DNA from: Aplysia californica
Taxonomy: Eukaryota > Mollusca > Gastropoda > Aplysiida > Aplysiidae
NCBI RefSeq assembly: GCF_000002075.1
Contig: NW_004797313.1
Location: 448,628 to 512,627, forward strand
Reading direction: 5' to 3'
DNA: 64,000 nucleotides
In this document: piece by piece, positions 57,117 to 64,000 of the stretch
How positions within the stretch are numbered: the first letter of the stretch is position 1
Layout: each line of letters opens with the position of its first letter
Notes under the pieces: generated by a model
The model's input: the letters and a program-made list of their open reading frames with translations, nothing else
Told to the model about the DNA's origin: nothing
Database searches by the model: none
Made by a program: the position numbers and the translations under genes

Positions 57117-58435
57117 AAAATAAAGAGAAAACAAACCATTCCCTTCTGAGGTCCCAACCGAAGGTAGCCACACTGTTGTTGTTATTGCAGTTTTTGTTGG
57201 TTTGTTTTTGGTTAGCTTTTTCTTATTTTGTTGCTGAACTTGTGCAAAGGTGGCAATAAAAAAACGAAATGTGTCAGACTAGGAAGACCGAGTAGGCCAA
57301 CCAGTTTATCGGGTTAAAACAAACACTTGGGTCGCTACCACTCGAAGAACGAGCGACGCTTCCGTCGCAAGTTCATGTTGACGTCCGTTGTTACTTTGTT
57401 ACAAACTGGGTAAACAGTGACCACTCATTTCACTTACGATTTGTTTATGAGTTGTGGGCGTGGCTTATAGGTTATGAGGGGTCACACGCTTACTTCACTA
57501 ACAGCTGAAAATGTATTGTTACCTATAAATATTTGTCAACGGTGGGAGGGGCCTACGCAACATGATAGATTGGAGTTGGGGGGACTACCTACGGCAGGTA
57601 ATTATGACGACTCTTCCACAACGTCAGGGGCCAATACATAATTTATGACAAAACGTCGGGCGATGACAGAGGTGACCGTCTAAGACAGGTATTATCGTTT
57701 GGTGTGATCGGGGTTGTGTGACAAAATATTATGGTGGCCGCGGCCGCGTGGACAGGTGACTGTTTTACACAGTAAAACTTTACAGAAAAAAAACGCAAGG
57801 GTGGAAATAAAGGCTTCCTCAGCCTAGGTGGAAATGGAAAGTGGCCTGTTGTACAACAGGACGGTCGGACCTGCCATGACGGCCACCTGTATTATACGGC
57901 CGTCATAAACCAATCATCTGTCGTTGTTGTTAGATAGTCTCTCCAAGCGATCATGTTGCGTAGGCCCCTCCCACTGTTGACCAATAAAGTTAACAATACA
58001 TTTTCAGCTGCTGGTGAGATAAGCGTGTGTTCACCCATAGCTCACAAGCCTGGCCCACAACTCCTCCACAAATTAAGTGAGAGGAGTGATAACTGTTTAC
58101 CCCTCTGAAACAAAGTAACAATGGTTGTCAGTACAGAAACGTCGCTCGTTCTCTGAGCGGAAGCGACCCACGTGTTCGTTTTAACATTGCAGTCGGTCTT
58201 CCTCGTCTGACATATTTCGTTTTATTGTCACCCTTGCACAAAATGAGCAACAAAATAATTTTTAAAAAGCTAACCAAACAACAACAACAACAATGCGACT
58301 ACCTTCGGTTGGGATCTCAGAAGGAAATAGTTTTCTTTCTTCATTTTGATCAATCCTGCCTAAGACGGATACCTGTCTTATACGGCCATTTATTTCTCCT
58401 TGACAATGGGTGACCGTCTTACACAGGTTCGACTG
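57117..58435. mobile_element. large foldback element with arms of about 0.45 kb
   Basis: The left arm (about 57117-57605) and right arm (about 57935-58350) are inverted copies of each other. Shared landmarks are CCCAACCGAAGGTAG, 'acgaaatgtgtcaga', GAACGAGCGACG, 'tgaaaatgtattgtta' and GGGAGGGGCCTACGCAACAT. The core and the outer right end carry variants of 'gaccgtcttacacaggt' and 'acctgtattatacggcc', a motif set typical of DNA-transposon ends. The right limit may be CAGTCGAACCTGTGTAAGAC (inverse strand) at 58435; the left counterpart is replaced by microsatellite. No transposase frame was found. Confidence 0.75.
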
Positions 58436-58593
58436 TGTGTATATACATGTATAATATATATAAATATATATATACATTTTTTTTTTAAATTATAGTTTTT
58501 TATATTAAAATTTATTTTTTAAAATATAGATATCTAGATCTAGATCTAAATTTTTTTTCAAAATTATTTTTTTTATTTCTTAAAAAAGTTGTA

Positions 58594-59080
58594 GATCTAA
58601 GTGTTTTACGGTGCTCGTAACTGCATAAGGTCATATGAGTGCGCGGGACACATTAAACATTTTCAGTAGCCTAGGTAGGAATCTTAAAATTTGAATTTGC
58701 CTCGGGTGGCGGCCGAAGCTTACTTTTATCGATCTTAGAACACCAAGGGATCTTTATCGTGCGCAACTTGCACTTGGTACCTCCGCGATTTGTTGCCCTT
58801 GTCTGAGAAGGCTAGATTTAGGTGTAGATCTTACCTACTAGAAGATCAGGGGTGTGGCTGAAAGACAGCAGTAAGAAGAACCAAGGAGTAGTAGTAGTAG
58901 TAGAAAGGTTGCAGAAAGAGTCGGGAGCTCAGAGGAGGGGGCGAAGGAGATAAGGGAGTGGGGGCAGAAAAAGGAGATGAAAGCAGACAACATAACATTG
59001 CTAGAGAGCAGGAAAGGATGTGAAAGGAGACAATTTAAGAGAAGAACATTTTTCCTTCGCTACCCGGATTTGAACGCTAC
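58594..59080 (-). mobile_element. older copy of the tRNA-headed SINE
   Basis: The minus-strand order matches 40076-40600 (tRNA-head remnant with 'tcaaatccgggtagcg' about 59055-59072, central domain, 3' end with ACTCATATGACCTTATGC). The head is truncated and there are more substitutions than in the other two copies, so it is the oldest of the three. Confidence 0.78.
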
Positions 59081-59086
59081 CGATGA

Positions 59087-60333
59087 GCGCAATCTGAAGC
59101 TGCACGTTTTAACGATAGTATAATTGCTCGGCAATCTTAAGGGAAGACCCGGGTCGCGATCCATGGCAATATCGATACAATTTTTCAAACTATCCAACAT
59201 TTGTTTTTTGAGGAAAAACATCCTTTGACATCTGTTCTATTGAGTCAAAATGAAGAAACTGTTGAAAAAACACCCTAAATGACATAAAAGGGCGTTTGAA
59301 AAGTGCAAATTGCTTTTAAAATCCTTTAAAAAATCCCTGTTTTTTCTGTTTTTCTCAATATCTACTTTTTGACATATGTGACCTCCTGGGTGCAAGGAGT
59401 TTTCAAAAACTACAGAAGCTAGGAGCTTGAAATTTGGTGTACAGGTGCTTTAAGATCAATTCTGGGGATCCATGAAAGGGAATTGTGAAATATTGGTAAC
59501 TTTAGGAAATGTTCAATTTTTTTGTAATATGTACCCCGAAATTTCGCCAACTGACTCTAGGGGGTCCACTGACTTTGGGCTCACTTTTTTAGTTTTAAAG
59601 ATAGGTCAAAATCCTTTCATAGATCCTCAGTTCATATAGGTTTGTACTTGTGTGCCAAATTTCAGGCTGATAATTCAATATTTACTATGAAATTCTTCTG
59701 CACTAAGAAACTGGTTTGAAAATCCAAGATGGCCGCCACAGAGACCCATTTTTTAGAAAAATTCAACAAATTCGCCCCTAGTACATCCTATTTACCTATG
59801 AACTTCTTGCACAATTACTTGAAATTGAATAAAAGTCTTTCGATTAGAAAATTTTTCCGGGAGTGTACTCTCCCCTTAAGCTGCACGTTTTAACGATAGT
59901 ATAATTATTGTATCATTCTTGTGGGCTCTTCAGTTTCATATGTTAATTTTAATTTTAATTTTCATATTGTTACACTTTTGAAAATATATGAATGTTCCTT
60001 GATTTGAGTAATAGAATAAAGATGGAAGTGAATTTTAAAAATTGTTTAAAAGATATGGAATAAATTAAATGTACTTTGTGAACTTTAAGTTGGATATCTG
60101 ATATTGTATCATTCTTGTGAGCTCTTCACTTCTATACATGTACATTAATTTTGATTTTAATATTTTTAGACCTTTGAAAATATATATGAAGGTTCCTTGA
60201 TGCGGGTAAACGAATAAATATGAAAGTGAATCTTTAGATTTAAAAAAAAACTATTTTAAAAATATATAATATTAACGCAATCTTCAGGTTGCCGCGCAAT
60301 TTTACTATCGTTAAAACCCGCAGCCCATTGCGC
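59087..60333. mobile_element. terminal-inverted-repeat element with a nested insertion
   Basis: The left end GCGCAATCTGAAGCTGCACG, then TTTTAACGATAGTATAATTG, is matched in reverse by the right end (GCGCAATGGGCTGCGGGT, then TTTAACGATAGTAAAATTGC) at about 60285-60333. The arm of about 50 bases fits a DNA transposon or MITE. A second copy of 29 arm bases at 59878-59906 follows an inserted block (59141-59875). The sequence between 59907 and 60280 has two similar 'attcttgtgrgctcttcast' modules. Confidence 0.65.
59141..59875. mobile_element. TTAA-flanked insertion nested in the preceding element
   Basis: 735 bases bounded by TTAA on both sides (59137-59140 and 59876-59879), with short complementary ends GGGAAGA...TCTCCCC. 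TTAA duplication is the signature of piggyBac-type transposition, but the terminal bases are GGG..CCC rather than the usual CCC..GGG, so the superfamily is uncertain. No coding frame. Confidence 0.5.
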
Positions 60334-61463
60334 GGAACATATATTATTTATTATGTTGTTGTTTTGTAGGAGTTTTACGGCGCTTGCAACTTCATGGTAT
60401 TATTTACATGTATTATAAAATGCCTTGACATATAATTTATAGCTGCCTACATCGGTTAACATCTTTCAAGTCAATGGCATCCCTACAACCCTTGTGCCCG
60501 AGGCGCAGGCCTACGTACTGTACCACACGTACGCCTCGGCTTGTACAAACCGTTGACCCAGTCGGGGACAAACGTTTACAAAAGCGTTCAAACATGAGTG
60601 CAGTGGCGGTAGGCCTGTTATTAAATGCAAAGAAATTTAATTAGGCTCGTATATCCTCGCTTAAATTGAAGCCCTGCAAGAGAACTGAAAAAAAGCATCC
60701 CTCTGGTATTCGTGAAGCCTGTATCTTGTGTAGTTGGAGTGCTCATTGAGGGATCGACAAACCGATCGTACGACTCGTCGCCTGAATACAAACGCGTTTT
60801 TGCGGCAACACGAAAATTCCCATATGATTTCCAACTTGCCCCACATAGAGCTGGCAGACAGCAGGCGGCTTTAAGCTCGGATCGGCGTTGTCGGCTTTAT
60901 CGGAATCCAAACTACATTCTTATTACGCCGAAAACCTGGGACTCGCTGTCAACTCGCGTCCTCAGTGCTTATATTCTTGTCGTATCTCCTTTTTTTTTAA
61001 AATAGTAAAAATGCGACTTCTTCTTAAGCTCACTCTTTGTTGTGAACTGCTTTCACTGTTATTAAAAATTGAGATGCGACAAGAAAGCACTGAGGTCGCT
61101 AACTCTGTCGTCTCCACCTCGGGTTGAGCGGTTTGCGTACCGGTACGTCACCCGACTGGACAGGCGACAATATTAAATGGCCATTTCAGAGCTGGTGTTT
61201 CACGGTAGACAAAAACTAATTACATTTTTGAAATCAGCGTCGTCGAATTCAGGTGGCATCCGAGCAAAATTACATATTAAGCTATATTTTAGTAATTTCG
61301 AGGTTTTTAAAAAATCCCCAAATAAATATTTCATAATAAACACTATTTCTAGCTGTGTTGTGGTGTAATTTTTTTCCTTTTATACTAGATCTAGGCTTTA
61401 TAGGCGCCCTTTATGTGGAGTCAAGCACACGCCACTGGCGCCTGTGCGCATCGATCTTCAGCT

Positions 61464-61599
61464 GGGGGTGCCCACTACGGCTGGATCGGGCCGATCGCCC
61501 GACTCGATCGCCTGAAACTGAAAATTAGTGAAAACAAACAAGTTTGTTTTTGAGGCGATCGAACTCGATCGACCGATCCCAGCCGTAGTGGGCACCCCC
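61464..61599. mobile_element. 136-bp MITE
   Basis: Near-perfect terminal inverted repeats: GGGGGTGCCCACTACGGCTG on the left and CAGCCGTAGTGGGCACCCCC on the right. CGATCG-rich inner repeats are also inverted. The whole unit folds into one long hairpin around 'aaaacaaacaagtttgtttt'. Confidence 0.85.
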
Positions 61600-61702
61600 G
61601 TATAATGTTTCAGCGTTCTCTATGTTATCGCCCATGCCGCTATGCGATCTGGTGAGCAAACCGAACCGAAAGTATTGCCACTGCTTTGACCATACCTCTG
61701 TG

Positions 61703-61708
<6 letters not shown>

Positions 61709-61758
<50 letters not shown>
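61709..61758. repeat. (GA)n microsatellite
   Basis: Uninterrupted AG dinucleotide run of about 50 bases in the PDCD4 upstream region. Confidence 0.96.
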
Positions 61759-61760
<2 letters not shown>

Positions 61761-63191
61761 ACCAAAACTATTTTGATAAATGTAGATGTAATATAATTGG
61801 CTACTTAGGCCGAGACGGGGTCTCAATCGGATCTTATTCGTATATATATATAGTTATTTCTGCATTTAAACGAACCGATAGAACCTTCTTCGGCCACGAG
61901 GTCATAACTATGAGCCTGTGCGCTAAGAAGCAGCGTAAAATGGCTTTGTTTATTAATGACCTTTCTTGAACTTGAAGACAGAGATCTAGCGCTCGAGGCC
62001 CGTTCAATCTATTCCGTCTTGATCTCCTTGCAACTTTATTGTACAGGTCCTCCACGTAGGCCTACAGATGTTCCCTGAACATGATCACTGCTACCCGAAG
62101 AAGCTTATATATATAAAAAGATGAGTGCTAAATTGAATGCTTACAGAGAATATATTGCTTGAAAAATTAGGAAGAACTCCCAACTCTTATACTTAAATGC
62201 CGTGAAAAGATTTGCTTAAAAAATGTTTTTATCTATTGTTATTGTCATGTCCGATAAAGCGAAAGAAGGCTCCGCGACTTTGTTTACGTGCCTCGTGCTA
62301 AAAGTAGCCTAGCCTTGTTGATATGCCAGCTGGGCTGATAGATCAACGCAGCAAACATATTATTAGATAAAATAAACACAATTTTATGAACTGTCAGACT
62401 ATAATTTTCATTTTGAACAATATTCCGTGCATTTTATGGATTTGATAGCATGACGATGAGTTTTAAAAATGAGGACTAAACGCTTGAATTTGAAGGAGCA
62501 CATGTAAAGTTTACACTACGATAGCCCTGCTATATAAATCAAATAACCAAATACAAAGTTAATGCCCAGCAATTAGACTGCATTATATTTCCCAATTCTC
62601 TCCAGAGACCAAGAGCAAAAAACTACACTTATTTGAATTGAGATTGATAACCCAAATCTGTGTAGATTTAGCCCTATATAATATGTAGGTTATCTTTATA
62701 ATGTCTGTTGTCAACATTCAACAAAAAGTGCTCGATTCGAACATTCAGTTAAACAAATATTGTGCAAGTGTCTGCGTCACCAGGTGAGTTGTAGTTATGT
62801 TTGCTTACGCGTGTACAGTATAATCGTAAACTCTAAAATAAAAAATAAAAATCAATAGTATTAATTTTTACCAAGTCCCTGAATGCATTTGTTTTGAAAT
62901 GTCGAAAGGTCACCATCTAGAATCCAACAGCTTTACTGACTCTCTGGAAAAAATCTGGCTTGGAGGTGAAAAAGAACCAGTTAACAACCAATCAAATTGG
63001 GCGTTGAGATCTAGGTAAAGTTGTAAACACGTTCTCGGCGGTGATGATGAGTTGTGTGTGAAATTTGTGCGTGCATTTCCATATTGTGTGCTTTCTTTGC
63101 ATTTTTGGTTGCTTGAATTGTTTAGATAAGTGTCCCAGTGATATTCTGCGCTGAAGGTTATATTGCTTTCGATAGCTAGATCGCAAGGAAA

Positions 63192-63474
63192 ATGTCTGCA
63201 GCAATGGAAGTTAGTGCAGATGTTCAAGATGGCGTTTCCGAAGAGATGGTGAATGGAGATATCGAGGAGGACGCAGATGGACTTGCAGAACTCTCTAAAG
63301 ACTTGTCTTCAAGACCCATTCGCAAAGCAAAAAGACTTTTAGGAAGACAAAGTCCAGGAAAAGAGGTTGCTGCTGAGGGTGCAGCTGGACAAGCTAAGAA
63401 AACACTACCCCCAACTTTGGCTAAAAATAGCAGGAAGTCTCGGGACGGACGAGGCCGAGGATTACCGAAGAAAG
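63192..63474 (+). CDS. PDCD4: PDCD4, programmed cell death protein 4, first coding exon (partial)
   Basis: PDCD4 binds eIF4A through two MA3 domains and represses cap-dependent translation. Only the N-terminal exon is inside the window: 94 codons plus one base, with donor AAAG|GTGAGC at 63474/63475. The start GGAAAATGTCTG has a good context. The N-terminus is acidic (about residues 1-38). A basic patch follows (RPIRKAKRLLGRQSPGK, about 42-58), then at the exon's end DGRGRGLPKKG. This matches the conserved GKGRGLPKKGG that precedes the first MA3 domain in vertebrate PDCD4. That motif, with acidic-then-basic layout, is the reason for the call. The MA3 domains should follow downstream. The gene is head-to-head with TIMM44. 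Confidence 0.85.
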
Positions 63475-63745
63475 GTGAGCACGTGGTTGTATTTTTGTTT
63501 TCAAGTGTGGGGCTTTGTTTTGGTTAGTGCAGCGAAAAGTACTCGAGGCTCAAAACAACTTGGTTAGTTAGGCTTGGTTAGGCTACCCGTCCTCTGTTCC
63601 CCCAGCGGCACAGCTGATTGAAAAGGCAACCATTCAAGTTGAAGTTCAAAGCCTGTCAGTGTCAGTCTGTAGATCTAGACCAGGCCAGCAGTTTCCTTTG
63701 CTGTTTTTTTGTTTGTTTTTGTTTTCGTCAGGTTGATTGTTAGGG

Positions 63746-63959
63746 AAGATTGAAGAATACCGGACCACTCGTATACATTATTGCGCGAGAACATGGGCTT
63801 GGTGGGGGTTCAGGGGGGTCTCCCCCTGACAAAATTCTAATGAATAGATCTACCGGTCCGAGATTCTCCATGGAGAGATATTAAAAACTGGGGGAAATCA
63901 TGAATTCCTAAGGTTGGGACAGGCAAAGTCAGTCCGCTGGTCCGGTATTCTTCAATCTT
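63746..63959. mobile_element. 214-bp MITE in PDCD4 intron 1
   Basis: A perfect inverted repeat of over 20 bases: AAGATTGAAGAATACCGGAC continuing to CA on the left, and TGGTCCGGTATTCTTCAATC continuing to TT on the right. The interior has another short palindrome (GGGGGGTCTCCCCC). No target duplication was clear. The rest of the intron sequence to 64000 shows no feature. Confidence 0.75.
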
Positions 63960-64000
63960 ACCCTGCTCTGTCTCATAGTGGTCGCTCATTACGGAAGTCC

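Larger units (their letters stand above)
55033..63191. other. divergent intergenic region between TIMM44 and PDCD4
   Basis: Head-to-head spacer of about 8 kb carrying both promoters. No protein-coding gene was recognised. Most of 56685-61760 is repeats, listed separately. 55033-56680 and 61760-63000 show no feature beyond AT-rich unique sequence and purine-pyrimidine runs at about 56040 and 56490. The open frame at 60712-61005 has no recognisable similarity. Confidence 0.5.

Noticed and set aside
60712-61005. 97-codon plus-strand frame upstream of PDCD4
   Set aside because: No similarity recognised; part of it resembles the CGATCG-rich MITE nearby, and composition does not look coding.

Overview
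This is a eukaryotic, AT-rich, intron-dense window with many short interspersed and terminal-inverted-repeat elements and long microsatellites. Protein similarity and repeat style point to an invertebrate animal, most likely a mollusc and probably a gastropod. That assignment is an inference. No bacterial, viral, CRISPR or operon features were seen, and no LTR element or other virus-like fossil was recognised.

Layout. (1) 1-5858: 3' flank of the first gene, with a LINE tail and a tRNA-derived SINE. (2) 5859-28150, minus strand: a complete KIF28/KLP6-type kinesin-3 gene. I rebuilt 25 coding exons with matching splice phases (959 aa): motor, FHA domain, C2-like and C-terminal region, ending in a CaaX-like CVLQ. 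(3) 28197-31985: the divergent upstream region between the kinesin and the next gene. (4) 31986-33091, plus strand: a small gene whose 180-aa product resembles the synaptonemal-complex protein TEX12 at its C-terminus. (5) 34916-55032, minus strand: a complete TIMM44 gene (mitochondrial import motor anchor). Its 15 coding exons give 450 aa. Its second exon occurs twice, inside a roughly 1.43-kb near-identical direct duplication next to a 100-N gap. (6) 55033-63191: a repeat-rich intergenic stretch with a large foldback element, nested terminal-inverted-repeat elements and SINEs. (7) 63192 onward, plus strand: the first coding exon of PDCD4 (translation inhibitor), head-to-head with TIMM44.

The four genes have no evident common pathway: ciliary or organelle transport motor, meiotic protein candidate, mitochondrial import, and translational control. 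The most notable observations are the prenylation-type tail on the kinesin, the non-canonical FHA loop, the TEX12-like gene, the probable haplotype-stacking artefact in TIMM44, two SINE families that share one 3' tail, and several non-autonomous DNA transposons flanked by TA. I did not find a convincing new multi-gene biological system.
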